Source of the DNA: Apostichopus japonicus
Lineage: Eukaryota; Echinodermata; Holothuroidea; Aspidochirotida; Stichopodidae
DNA: 64,000 nt
Assembly (NCBI RefSeq): GCF_037975245.1
Contig: NC_092572.1
Location: forward strand, 4,919,501 to 4,983,500
Direction of reading: 5' to 3'
The stretch's first letter is position 1, and the number at the start of each line of letters is the position of its first letter. The notes beneath the pieces are model-generated. The model had not been told where the DNA came from, did not search any database, and was given only the letters and a program-made list of their open reading frames with translations. Both the position numbers and the translations under genes were made by a program. Shown here piece after piece: positions 46,941 to 59,696 of this stretch.

Positions 46941-49124
46941 TTTTGTTTAATTATTAGCAGATTTCATTGAGAAGTAATCGATATTTCCTTTACGATATTT
47001 TCTCTTTTTTATTGTTGTATCCATTTGATATGAAAATTGTTCCATCAGTTCCCCTGGCAACTATGGAATACATTCAAACAGAAAAGTTAATCAATTTTCA
47101 GCCATACAAACAAAATGTGCGCCTAGATGTCCTTGTGTTTTGTTCCGGTTTAATGAGAAATGATATGCCCACATATGCATAAAACGTAAGGAAGTAAACG
47201 TATTGACTTTTCGTGTTATAAAGTACAGGTATCCATAAGATACTGATTTCGAATTGGTTTCTCACTAATCCAATATTGGGATATAATCCTAAAATTGCAT
47301 GCACCAAAGGAAAAGATTGTCTGACTGAATTCACTTACTGTTCACCTAGCCTTAAGCTAGGCCAATTTGCAGTCATTTTGAAAGTTTCATATTGAAACAC
47401 AAGATAGACTTGATCAATTTCGTGGTACATTTGATATGTATAAGTTGTGAATTGTTTTATAGCTAGTTGCTTCATTCCAAGTGAATAATTTTTGCAGGTT
47501 CCATCCTGTACCTTTAACTTAGATGACTCTATATATGATATCCATCCCTTTAGTAATCATAGTTAGTGGTAAAGGCTGTAGAATTAAAATAAAGCATGAA
47601 CAAAACTTACCACGCCCTTTCGCTAATAGTTCCGTAATTGGTTGGAAATTAATCAAGTTTCTCAATTTTTAACTGCACGTTATTTTGTCTTATTTTGCCG
47701 TTATAAAACAACTGACCTAGATTTTTAGTTGAAATTCCTTAAGTCTCTTTGTTTATCATTGTTTGGTCCAATTGAGGGGAGGTGATTTGTGTCTTTTGGT
47801 GTCGTAGAAAAAAATTGTAGTAACGCGATTCGTAACCTTTTCTTTGTGAGAGTTGTTGTAAACCTATGAGCTTGAAAATACGAATGTTGTGTAGCACCCA
47901 ACAAACAGTAGTTTGTTCTGCATGAAAACGATATATTTCTAATTGCCAACAATGTAATATGCAATTCTCAATATCATTCAGCAGCATTGTAAGTAAGATA
48001 ACATTTTTTAACAAGAATTATGTTTGATAAAGGTAATCACAAACCTTGTTTTACTTCTTTTCAACCGGATGTGAAAACAGAAATGGCGTTGACATGGCAT
48101 AGATTGTTAGTGTCACATGCTGTCACATACCTTCTGTGGGTAGATAGAATCACTTCAGTTTCATAATGTTTCTACAGGCTAATACAACTGAGTAAATTAT
48201 TGAAATACAGACAGGAAGTGGAATGGAGGCATTTATCATCTCCTTAATTTTTACTAACTCAGTTTGTTTCAAGCCACTCGAATAAAGAACGACCTTTCAG
48301 AGAATGGAGAAAAAATCATGGTGTACACTGTAAAAAAAATCTGCAAAATTTACTGGCAAAATGTTAAAAAGTTGCTGGGACGAATATTTGTATTTCCTCG
48401 GATTAATCGCGTGATAGGTAAAGAGTGATACCCACTTTTCGTGTTTCATCAAAACTGAGTTGCTGCAACCATGGTCTGGTGTTTCCTCTATAAAAATCCT
48501 TTTGGTCTTTTTTTTTCTCAGAACAATTGATTTAGTTTTACTTTCAAAAAAGTTGGTTTATTACCTTTGTTTTAACAAATAACTCTACCCCTGACAGGTA
48601 ATTACTCTTTTACCAAACTCTGGCATATATTTCTTGGAATGTTGTTTTTGTTATTATTCCGGTGAAAGGAAAACCTGGAATTATTTCTGCATACACAAAT
48701 AACAAAAATTAAAGAAAAATTGAAAATAACCTAATCCAACCGTTCTATCCTAACAAGATGAGATATTTACTCACATCAGACTACTACAGAACTGAATGAA
48801 TTCAGAATCACAAGAGACCATAGTCGACACTGGGAATTAGTGTCAGGGGAAATATGAGGGCATATGTGACAGCGAGGTTTTTTCGCTACGGAAATTGATT
48901 ACGGAGGTAGAAACTGGGTTGGGAAATATGGAGAATGTAAGTGAATCGAAGGTTAGGGGGTTGACGGAAAGCTAGTATGGGGGTACCTTAAACGATTCTC
49001 CTTCGGATTGACCGTTTGATAGTTCTCATATGGAGCTGATGAGGGGATTGTATTTGGGCATAAGCGGAATACTTGTGTTAGGATTTTTTGACTTGTAATT
49101 AAATAAGTCCTCACGATTTAATTT
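46941..49124. other. Upstream region of gene B
   Basis: No gene supported. At 48324 there is TA followed by CACTGTAAAAAAAATCTGC, resembling one end of a CACTG-ended element; no partner end was recognised. Confidence 0.45.
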
Positions 49125-49484
49125 GTCGGTGTCACGCCTGCATTGTATTTTAGCATTCCTTGTGGGTGGAAATTTCCACCGGGTAGCCTAGGCCTTTGCA
49201 AATTGTTCATTTCTTCTTTCGAGTAATGTATGCATATTCTAGGAGGTGAACAATGGGGAGACGGGTTCTTCTCGGGTAATGTATGTAGATCCAAGCTAGT
49301 GCATAATGGGAAACGGGTCCATCGGAATTCGTAGATTGTGCTTTGGCGGGTAAGGGCAGGGGTCAACTTAAGGTCGCTATATAAGGATTGGGGTGTGGTT
49401 GGATGAGGCATTCTGTGTGAGTCTCACCACCGTCCGGTCTTCGCCGTCTTATTCCTCGGCTTCTGTGTGTTAGCCGTTATCCAG

Positions 49485-49527
49485 GCTTCTTTGTATGAGC
49501 CTATAGGCTTCTTTGTATGAGCCTAAA
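49485..49527 (+). repeat. 21-bp direct repeat within the LTR
   Basis: ggcttctttgtatgagccta occurs twice in tandem, just downstream of the LTR TATA box. Confidence 0.85.
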
Positions 49528-50330
49528 GATTGGGAACGTTGATATTTTGTGGCGTTGCGTTTTAGCCTAAGCCATATCAGCGTATCCTGAGGATTACTGG
49601 GTGTATCCGTTGTCTAATTCGACGAAATCATTTTGGACACATTTCTTTGTGTATGTGCACCGCAAAGGGCGTGTTACTGTGTGTTACGTCCCTGGCCGTT
49701 TGACCATGTTAATCCGGGATTATTATTAAGACGATCCCGTAAGTTGATTTTTTGTCCGTATTACTCACTTATTTGGTATCTGTATTGTTGATCGCACAGT
49801 AGAATTTGTGGAGAAATTAATATATTGTATTTTAAAGAGTCTATGGCTCACAATTCAGTCAGTTTTGTAAAATGTGTATCCATGCTTAGGCATACGAATT
49901 TGTTACTGTTTAGGGTCAAATGCGTTTAAAGCATTTAAGGTATTTTAGGTCGTATAAGTGTGTACGAATTATTAGTTCGCCTCAGTGCCTTTGGTTGGCT
50001 TGGTTAATTTTGTATATTATCGTGTATAGTATTGAGTAGCTATTATTCGTTTCATAAGGGTTGGCCCGGAGGTTCTTGGTATTATTTAGTAAATAGTGAC
50101 ACCATTTTTGGTTGTGTGTTGCTTGCTGACTTTACGTCAGATAGGGGCTATATTGACAATATTTAGTTGGTGTGTATATAGGTATAGTCATATGGTTGCC
50201 ATTTGGCGCATGCCTGAGAGCAGCTTTGTTGTACTTTTGTCATATAGGGTTGCAGTGTTGGGGCCCGACGGCTACGCTGGTGTGAGGGGCTCGCCGTACC
50301 GTCTGGAGCTTACCTGCAGGGTACCAGCCG

Positions 50331-50430
50331 GAAGAAATCTAAGCGATAGAAAAGAAATCTAAGCAATAGGGAAGAAGTCTAAGCGATAGGGAAGAAGTCT
50401 AAGAGATAGGGAAGAATTAAGCGATAGGGC
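50331..50430 (+). repeat. ~20-bp tandem repeat in the LTR
   Basis: About five units of gaagaagtctaagcgatagg with small differences. Confidence 0.9.
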
Positions 50431-50688
50431 AGATCCTTAGGAGTTATTTGGAAGGGTTGGTTGGGTTAGCGAATGCTAACCGACGTGTGTATTTTTTGTG
50501 TTGGGTATATATATGTTTCTTTTGTCGAGACCAAAAAGTCATTGGTCGAGTTGTAAATAAATTATGTTTCATTTTGCAAAATTCTTGGTGGTCTGTCATT
50601 TATTTATGTCATTCGTCTCGGGTGTCGAACGCTAAGCAGATTGAGACGTGTCCAGGTGGGGGATTACTCCTTTACTTGTGACAGTCGG

Positions 50689-52200
50689 CCCTAGCAATAC
50701 TCTACCTAATTAAGTGAAGGGCGAAACCGACGTTTAAGAAATAACTAGCGAAAGAGATAACTGATGTTCATAGTCAAATTACTAATTTTTGACAATGATG
50801 TATAGCCTCTGTAGCAAATCTACGACTATATATATCTCATATTCGATGTTAGCGCAAAGGACCTTTAAGGGTGCAATCAGTGTGATCAAAGTTAATCACT
50901 AAGCAGGGCACCAACTATCACTTTTGTGATGGGAGCCAAGATGCCACATCGTCCTGGGGTTAAATTATAATTAAAAAACAGCTGGTGTATAATTAATTAT
51001 AACATATATACTTGATTATTACATCATAAAAGAACATTTCAATTTCTTCTGCATCCGTCTTTTATTGAAAGTTAGTCAATGATTTTTCATAACAATTAGG
51101 AACTTTTATTACGTAACCATTGAACTTTTCAATTTCTTTTGCATCCGTCTTTTATTGAAACTTTTATTACGTAACCATTGAATCAGTTACATTATTTTAC
51201 TGCAGACAAAAAGAACAATATTCCACTATGAGATATAAAATTAGGGTAACTAGAATAATGATGCTAGATGGTGATAGAGATTGCTCCTTAATAAATACAA
51301 AGAAATTAAATTATATATCAAATTTTACACTTCTGTCAATATCATTGGCAAGAAAGCCATTTTGAAGAAAACAATTAATTGCTTTAAGAAAATGTCCTCC
51401 GATTGAAAGTAAGATGATGACATATGAGCAAACACCCTCTCCATATCATGTTAATATTTTATTTTATTCTCTTTAACCGACAGCTCATATTAAAATGACA
51501 CATTAATTTATTTTTCGTGAGTCGCTGTTTAAGTACTATTCCTCTTATAAATGCATTTATAGTTGAATTCACAAGGCATCTGGGTTTATACTGAACTTAC
51601 ATAATCGCTTGCATAAATATCATGTATATTAAAGCATTATATCATATAATATGTAGCCTTAGAGACGGTCTATAAGATTGTAACTCTATTGTAAATTATA
51701 AATAATCACGACGATGTTATTTGTTGCTGTCAAACTTTGCACACAAAAAATGAAAATCAGTATATCACTTTTTGGCGGACACTACATCCTTTCCAATTCA
51801 TTATTCTGATCTATTTAATTGAAGCAATCTCGCTGGTAGAAGATCCTTTGTCTAACACAATACAAAGCTTTAATACACGGCAGCAGAAGTTTCAAATATA
51901 AGAAGTAAGGAGGGAAGCCTACTTGATAATAAATTACGTACAAGTCATCAGCGAGCTATTTGAATAGTTGGAGAGAACGTATTGACAACGTATATAGTAA
52001 TAAAGAAAGTCATCATATGAAATGATTAGGTCCACCACGTAATAAAACTGTATACGCCTATACGTTGTTGAAACAGAACATGATCAATAATTGATAATGA
52101 TCTTTCTTTTTACTATAAACAGTTGAAAACAATCATTATGAAAGCATAATACATTTTTACCCCTTTGGGTATATTAATTTTTCCAATTGCAGTATTAAGT
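50689..52200. other. Region between LTR and second CACTG element
   Basis: No gene supported. Contains interleaved direct repeats at 51036-51182 and, at 51850-52200, sequence homologous to the 3' flank of gene C (58005-58310). Confidence 0.5.
51036..51182. repeat. Interleaved direct repeats
   Basis: tttcaatttctt(c/t)tgcatccg occurs twice about 90 bp apart, and cttttattacgtaaccattg occurs twice about 57 bp apart. Confidence 0.85.
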
Positions 52201-54772
52201 AGTGCATGATTCTTAAGAAAGTGACTATATATATATATATATATGGCGCAGAGTGCTCTACACTGTAAAACCCAACACGTCAAGACAACTTGAAAAAGTC
52301 GAGGTAACCCGCTGCCTTAACTTTTTTAAGTTCACTCTACTAACCCAGAAACTCCATAAGTAAGACTTAACAGTAGTGGTTACAACCAACTCACTGGTTT
52401 TACTTTGTTACACTTCATGTTCATCAGTTGTGGCAACAGATATCAGCAAAGTCCAACAAATTTAATCTTTATCTGTTTTTGAGAAAAAGCTGGGCAAGTT
52501 ATGGTAACTAAAACATTAGAGCTGATACAGCATAGCCTTTCCTCGTTAAACTGACAAGACCAATTCAAGTTTTTCCCACTTTCCATTATCTCCAGAGTTA
52601 ACTTTGAATATTTAAGTTGACGCTACTTGGAATATTCTAGGCAGCGGGTTACCTCAATTTAATTGAGTTATGACAACAGACAATTTTAGTAAAGAAAACT
52701 ATATATTGCTAAGTTAACAACACAACTTTATTTTCAACCTCTGAAGTCAGTAACAATGTACTTTAACAAGGAAATAGAAGAAATAATCAAACGCATAAAA
52801 AGTGCCTAATACTTTTATCGGTGGAAACAACGCCAAAATGTATCAATAATGAGATACAGAAGAACATGGAGCATGGGTACATGCCTGCTGCAATCATTCA
52901 TTTCCATGATTCATTTGAGATAGTAAATACCAATTTCAAGTGCATGTGTTCTTTGGTATGAAATACAGAAGTAAAATTAATATGTTATGGCTGCTGGAAA
53001 TAACCAATGTTGTTAAAAGCCAAGAAGAAAGAAGTAACCACTCCTCTCAGCCATTTACAATATGATTGTTTTAGCTAAAGACTTTTAATTTTGTGGCAAA
53101 TAGTTTTATAGGTGAATCATAATTACATCATGTAAATAGGCAACGATGCTCAAAACACCAATGTTTCATTAACTAAAGGAATGCACTTAAAGTTGTCATT
53201 AGCAAAGCTATAGTGATGCGACCAATTGTTCTTGCATCTGTTTTTATAACAAAGACTAGTTATGATGGATAAGAGCATTGTTCAATTGTGAAAACCAAGC
53301 ATAGAACAGGAACTTCATCTTTTCAATGATATGAAAAATTTCTTTTCAGGGTATTTTGATCCCTTATATTAGAAATTACCATGAAACTAGTTCCCATGAA
53401 AGCTAACAATATGTTTGGGGAATCACATACAACCTTTCATCCTAGAAATGGGTATATGAAATCAAGCCAGGGTTCAGCAAATAGCCCCTGTTTGGTCCTT
53501 TGTACTCAAAAACTTACATTTTAATCAGAAGATAAAGCAACTCTGTAAAACTCTTTTAATAATCTGAGAGGAAGCACAACAGTCTTTGCTCATGAAAACC
53601 TGCATGCAAAGTAAAGTCATAATGAAAAATGTTTGTTTTTTAGATCTTTACAGCAAAGCACTTTATTTTTACCCATTTGGAACACAAAATACTGTACTTT
53701 GAAAGAATTCCATTGTCAATCCTGTCTTTTGCCAGTTTTTGGATCCTACAAACACTTGTATTACTGTGATTTGAATAGTTTCATCACAACACAGATATAT
53801 CTGATGCATTTTCCTTTATCAGTATATATAATATTAATACTGACTTCCTGTAAATGATTTCACAGTACATCCCTCATTGGGCTTTGTTTAGGATGAACAT
53901 GTTTGTAACTTCAAATTTTGCAAATTATTTCTGAAACATATACTATGATACCAATCACATTGATGCAAGCAAGCTGTTAGAAATTCTCCATAACTAAGCA
54001 AGTACAAAGTTATTATTTGACAAACAATGGCTCTGAATAAAAATGAAAATGTAAACTAGAGTTTAAGCCCGATAGAATTTTTTTCAGACATTTTTGGACC
54101 CTTCCAACTCACTAGAGGTGTGGGCTATTATATCATTTCTCTGCCTGAAGAAAACATCGGCATATCATAAAATTAACTTTGTTTCGCTCTTTGATTATTA
54201 CAATGATTATTATTAGTGCCTATTCACCCAATCAACAATTCTTCATAAGTTGAAATGTAAAAGCAGAGAAACAATTTCCAATGGCATCCTGTTCCATATT
54301 ACAATTTGTTTCAACACATTTTCAAGATTTACCAAGAAACAAGATAATTACCAGTCAAATGGAGTTTTGCAATATCTCTCTGGACACCACATGAACTATT
54401 TAAACACTTCAGATGCATGATAACTATGAATGTTTATAATGGCATGTAATGCCACAGGCATGGTTTCAAATTGTTAAGAGGGTTATTTAAGTAGCCTGAC
54501 GGCTTATTTTTTGTTGATAAATTACACTAAAACAGCAATATATTAACTTCTTTAACTAAAGAATATTATTGTTTAAGCTGTCAATTAGCAAAAATATTCA
54601 GCAGTCCCTTTTTCTTGAATCTATATCCAGGACACAATTTGTACTTACCATTGATCAAAAAAACCAATGGTGTTGTTAACATATACAGTAGAATGCAAAA
54701 ATGAAACAAACCAAAATTAAAGTAAATTTCCTCCAAGGTGGTAATAAAAACAGTGTAAGAATTTTGACCAAA

Positions 54773-54890
54773 GGTGACCATATTTGAATTTCTGGTATAT
54801 TTGGGGCAAATACAGCATACAGTACCTTTGTGCTACCAAAGGTAACCATATTTGAATTTCTGGTATATTTGGGGCAAATACAGCATACCT
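54773..54890. repeat. 68-bp tandem duplication
   Basis: ggt(g/a)accatatttgaattt...gcaaatacagcatac occurs at 54773 and 54841 with few differences. Confidence 0.9.
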
Positions 54891-55040
54891 TTATGCTAGT
54901 TTTGCATGTAATATTGTAAACACAATGCAAAATGTAACTGTTAAATTGTCACAAGGTAATTTCTAATAAAAAGTATGTACTCTTATTTACTGTATTTGAA
55001 GTATTGCTAAAACAAGAATATAGATGAATGAGCTCTTGTA

Positions 55041-56257
55041 TTATCTGATCATACCATACACTACAGAATGAGTTATATAGCCTACCCCTGTCTCAAAGTG
55101 AAACAAGTTCTGAAACTTTGGTCTGGTTGACAATATTTCCACCATTCTGTCAAGGTGTTGGTCTAGTGAAGAAAAGAAACTGCTGTCCAGAGCAAGGTTG
55201 CTTAACCTCGAAAACTCAGCCTTCAACTGAAAGAATAAAATGAGAAATGCAGAAAACAATATTTAGTTAAGTTTGCCATATGAAAAGAAAATGGCTCCCT
55301 TTTGCCAGGTAGCAATATTATAGAAAGCCATTTCCAAGGTGAGAGTATAAATGCAACTTGTAAGTGCATTTGTCGATGGTAGTCAACTGCCAATCGGAAT
55401 CCTGGGTAAGACCATATATAATATACAGTTATAAACTAATTTTACAGGTATTTAGTGCAGATATTAGTGACAAACAAAATAAGTAATGGTGACTGACATC
55501 CATGGGTTAAAAAATACTAATTACTAATGCTAAGAAATGCTTAAAATGCTAATTACTGATCAGATCACCCTGCTGCACCATATTCAGACCACATACTTTG
55601 TATCTCTTTTTTTCTGTATTTTACCAAAATTTTATACATAAGAAATAAAACATCTCTAACACTAATCACCCACTGTGATTACTTTTACTACTCATTATAA
55701 TACACTGCAGCTACTATATCATGAAAAATACAAAACAAAATGTCCAATTTTAGTGAAGGAGACAGCACCCCAATAAATTAATTGACAATTAAGGAACTTA
55801 CTTCACCGGGAAGAAATAAGGCGGGCATCTTTCTACCATTTCGTTGACGGCTGGCGCATTTAAGACCAGGTCCTGTCTACGGTATGCATAGGTCCTTATC
55901 ATCATTTTTTAAATCTTGTCCATGACCCTGTTTCTCTTTTGAACTTCTGTGCAAAAGTTTTCTCAATAAGACTCCATACTTGTTGCATATTCTCCAATTG
56001 GAATGTCTGGTAAGTAATTTATTTCTGCTCTCTTTGGTTTTTTGTGTTTTGATGAAGACGTTCCAGGGTAGGAGCGCTTCCTTGGGTTAACGTTTAGACG
56101 TAAACGTTTAGAAACTGCCTTCAAGGCTTAACTTATCTTTCAAAGTTTCCATAAGGTTTTCAACAGACTCTGGACGTTGCTCAAGGGACACCTTCTGAAT
56201 GTCCTTTGGTGACAACACTACCCTCAATTTGTACATAGTATCAATTTCTGAGCAATC
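55041..56257 (-). pseudogene. SAMD3-like accessory gene remnant in the 5.3-kb element
   Basis: Exon 56257-55802 (acceptor tgcatag, donor GTAAGT) begins with TMYKLRVVLSPKDIQKVSLE, a PB1-like start, then in shifted frames INYLPDIPIGEYATSMESY and RTYAYRRQDLVLNAPAVNEM. Exon 55226 to about 55090 has LKAEFSRLSNLALD and FFSSLDQHLDRMVEIL. These match the N-terminal and middle parts of the same family whose C-terminal half is carried by the 14.9-kb element. Stops and frameshifts in the first exon make it non-functional. The later exons (CFVGLNPEKG-type) were not found. Confidence 0.6.
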
Positions 56258-57550
56258 CTATGCATGAAAAGAGAACAATGTAAGTGAGTTAGAAGCTGGC
56301 TATATCGTTTCGTACACTCCCGTTAGAATTACAGTACTGTACCACATAGTAATATTTTAGCAGTAAGTGCAACAACCCATTCAGCTGCAGTATACCAAAT
56401 GCACTGCATAAATATGCAGTACGGCAGCTGATCTACTGTACATCTACTCTTGGCTACTTGCATGAGTAGAAATTTTGCATGTAAATGTCATCCAAGTACT
56501 GCATCTTTCAACGTTTAGTAAGGCTCATGCTTTATCACAGACAACTCAACTTAGGGTAACTCCTATTGTTCTTCATGTATATCTACAGAGTGTTTTACCA
56601 CAACCACTTTAGCTTCTCTCATAGTGTAGGAAGTTACAGGGTAGTAATCTTTAAGATTACCTGGACAAACTACTTGATCATAGTTTTCAGTCTGTCACTT
56701 TGTATGCTCCAATGTGGCTTTGAAAAATAGATTTATGCAATTTTACTACAAGCCATCCATTGTTTTTATCAACAATAATAGTTTGTATATTTGCTAGTAC
56801 AGAATGACCACTATCACTGCCAATCACAACAAACATATCTCTAAATTATACCTCATTCAAATTTGCTCATCAGTACCATGTATTAACCACATGAGCTCAT
56901 GCTGATGAACCGAATGTTTTACTCCTTTGTCTCACACTGCGCAACTGTTAATGGTTAGGCCTATCTGTAAAGCTCTATAGCCTAACCTAATGCACAGCCT
57001 ACGTTCAACGTGAAATGGAGCTTATAAATTTTGTAGGCTAGGCTGTTGAAATAGTAACTTTTCTAATCCAATTCAATCACGCATATAATTTCATGCTGCA
57101 AGTTTTAAACTTTGACTTGGGCTAATTTTAACAACATATTTCAGATTCAGTCGAATTTTTGCGAATATCATTACTGTATTGAGCATTAATCATTCTAAAT
57201 ACGAACCTTAAATCATCCGAGACTTGGGAAAGCTGGCCCCTGACGTATGTTATCTACTTAGTCGATATACGTGCGCGAGCGATCACTTACCGGTAATTTT
57301 GTTTCAATACGCACAGTCTTCTCTTTCCAGTCGTTTTCATGTAGAAATGTTTTGATACTCGACCATCACAAGTTGAAACAACGATATCTTCATACGTTGA
57401 TCTACGTTTCCGCATAAAACTTACGTAAATCATGTTGTAACGCTTATTTTAACATTATTGAGTTATCCTGACTGTCATAACCCTTGTTCAGAAAGCTCAT
57501 CTACCGGTTGGGTTTTACAGTGTATGTCCAGTGAACAGAGCGGAATATGT

Positions 57551-57595
57551 GTTGAACTGACGATCGCTAAAACGCGTGAAACTCCGAGTTACAAC
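57551..57595 (+). ncRNA. Hammerhead motif, second copy (degenerate stem I)
   Basis: From CTGACGA (57557-57563) onward it is identical to the copy at 30618 through stem III, cleavage site and the hairpin after it. Upstream the stem I strand is GUUGAA instead of AGUUGU, so only GUUG/CAAC can pair, with unpaired A residues next to the core. Probably inactive. Confidence 0.5.
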
Positions 57596-57627
57596 TACTA
57601 GTGTTCCACTAGTCTCAACTAGTATCA

Positions 57628-57628
57628 A

Positions 57629-57682
<54 letters not shown>
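57628..57682. repeat. (TA)n microsatellite
   Basis: Long TA run directly after the second hammerhead copy. Confidence 0.95.
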
Positions 57683-57688
<6 letters not shown>

Positions 57689-57699
57689 TAATATTTGTA

Positions 57700-58884
57700 T
57701 ATATCAATATATATATGTATCATTATATGTATATATCAATATAGATGTTACGGTATTAAAATTATGCTGATCTAACTCACAGAGATCAATTAATATACAT
57801 ATTCTTTTTATCAAAAAACATAAGATTTTTTTTTGGTTTTTTATGAAAAGTTCGCAATACTTTTGTAATGTCTTTTGATGGAATTAGATATATGGCTTGA
57901 AAATGAATCCAAACAATCGATTTTCTGGATACAACACCTGTTCTTTACTATCCAATGAAATAGTTCATGGTTGACAGAAGACACGGACATGATCCCGAAG
58001 GAAATCGAACACAATACAAAGCTTTAATACACGATGATAATTGATTGAAATAAAGAACGTAAGGAAGGAAACATTGTGTACAAGTCATTAACGGGCTATT
58101 TGAATAGCTGGAATGAACACGTATGTTAAACCATAACATCATCATATCAATACGTCCATATATTGCTAAGATATATCGTGATCAATAATTGATGCTTTTA
58201 TTTTACTGTAAACAATCGAAGAAATAAGAGCAAAGAAACTTAAATTTTTACCCTTTTGATTTCTATTATTGTTTGGTTTTGTTTTCTATAGCAGTAATAA
58301 CAAGTGCATTTTTCTTACCACGGTGTCCTCTTTGTTTTAAATTGATGCCTTGTTGTATTTTCCATAATTTCCTTATTTTTTATATCCTTAAGTTCCTTTT
58401 TTTTGGTGCTAGCTACATGGTTATTTGCGTATATTTAAAATTCCTTTTTACTATTTTAAATGTAATTTCAAGTAGTATTTTTGATTCATTTTTTCCCTGT
58501 TTGAACTCCATTCAGAGACATCCACCCGCTCCCATTTTGCCAGAAAAGACGATGTTGTTGAAGTAAATATAAAACCCACAATCAAAGAGCACATTCGTCG
58601 TTCATTTAATTTAATTTTCTCTGTTAGTTTCTTACCACGTTTTAAATCAATCAGTTAAATTGTTCGTTCGTTGAAAAATACGTTTCTTTCCAGTGTCACA
58701 TTTGATTAGTAGAAGTACGACGTACTGAGAAGTCCGTATTCGATCGATGTATAACAAGTATAAATTATGTCTACGTAACAGTTTAACAAGAGCAACACAA
58801 TACAAGAAACTTTGGAAAGCTTAACGTTAAAATTCTTGACTCTTTTAGCAGTTATCGTTGCTTTCCTTTAGTCAATTATGTCTT
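57700..58884 (-). other. 3' flank of gene C
   Basis: 58005-58310 is paralogous to 51850-52200, and 58670-58800 to the 3' flank of gene B. No gene seen. Confidence 0.5.
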
Positions 58885-59063
58885 TTATTCAATAACAACG
58901 TAATATTCACAACAAAAACGGTACTTCTCTTCACACGTAACGTCGTTATAATGACCATCTTTAATCACGCCGCGGTCTTCTTCGTATCCCCATCCACCAG
59001 TAGGTTCTCCGTTACCCCAATTGACATACGTGAGGTTGCTACCGTCCTCATATGTCCAAACTC
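58885..59063 (-). CDS. Lectin gene C, CTLD exon 2 (last exon)
   Basis: Phase-1 acceptor tattttcaag; encodes GVWTYEDGSNLTYVNWGNGE, PTGGWGYEED, YNDVTC and ends FCCEYYVVIE. EPT occupies the EPN/QPD position and YND the WND position. The stop codon lies inside GAATAAAAG, so an AATAAA overlaps the end of the CDS. Homologous to 32113-32279 but five codons longer and clearly diverged in the Ca-site loop. Confidence 0.85.
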
Positions 59064-59696
59064 CTTGAAAATAAAAATACAATACCAACTACGAAATCGA
59101 CTTGTTCAATGCTTTTTATACGTATTAACAGAAAGTAACTTATATCAATTGTGGATACACTAAATATCACCAGTATTGTCAACGAATTTAGTTAACTGAA
59201 TATTTTCTAAATCTAGCTCTTTTCATGTTCAGGTAAATCAGTTGTTTTTAACCTTCAGAAAGCTTACCAACCCACACCTATTCCCATTGTCCCTCCATTT
59301 GTTCGCAAGTAAGCTAATTGAAATAATACTAAATGACTAAACCCAGTAGGGCCACCCAATTTAAATGAGTACACCAATCCGCCAGTATTTCATATTAGAT
59401 GATTTAAATTCATTAGCATAATCTATCAATTTTAAATTCAAATAATTAACGCATCGACAAGTTAATACATGTAATAGACAATGGTACCCAATAATATCGT
59501 TATTTTTGTCTTTGTTTTAGCATAGAGATGTTGCTTGTGACTTCTAGTTAAGTAAAAAAAAATTTAGGATGGCGTTGTGACTACTTTAATCAAATGCAAC
59601 GGTAGTTTGAGTTATATTATGTATGCATATTTCTGATCACGATCCGGGGCATTAGCCACCAAAGACAATGGCTGCTTTAATGTGTTTGTTTGTTAC
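59064..59696 (-). other. Gene C intron between CTLD exons
   Basis: Phase-1 intron, 633 bp, AT-rich, no features. Confidence 0.6.

Larger units (their letters stand above)
49130..50683 (+). mobile_element. Solo LTR, 1554 bp
   Basis: Starts TGTCACGCC and ends TTGTGACA (TG...CA with inverted TGTCAC/GTGACA), flanked by the same pentamer gtcgg (49125-49129, 50684-50688). Inside are a TATA box (ctatataagg, about 49376) and a late AATAAA (about 50557), as expected of an LTR in plus orientation. There is no internal retroelement sequence, so it is a solo LTR left by LTR-LTR recombination. The family (Gypsy, BEL) cannot be told. Confidence 0.85.
52261..57522. mobile_element. 5.3-kb CACTG-ended element (CMC/EnSpm-like), second copy type
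   Basis: Ends are CACTGTAAAACCCAAC and its exact inverse, flanked by TA on both sides (52259-52260, 57523-57524). A subterminal inverted pair, gaggtaacccgctgcc near 52300 and its inverse near 52640, supports the call. It has no transposase; the only coding remains are antisense SAM-gene-family exons (55.0-56.3 kb). It inserted into the hammerhead-bearing repeat that continues at 57525. Confidence 0.8.
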
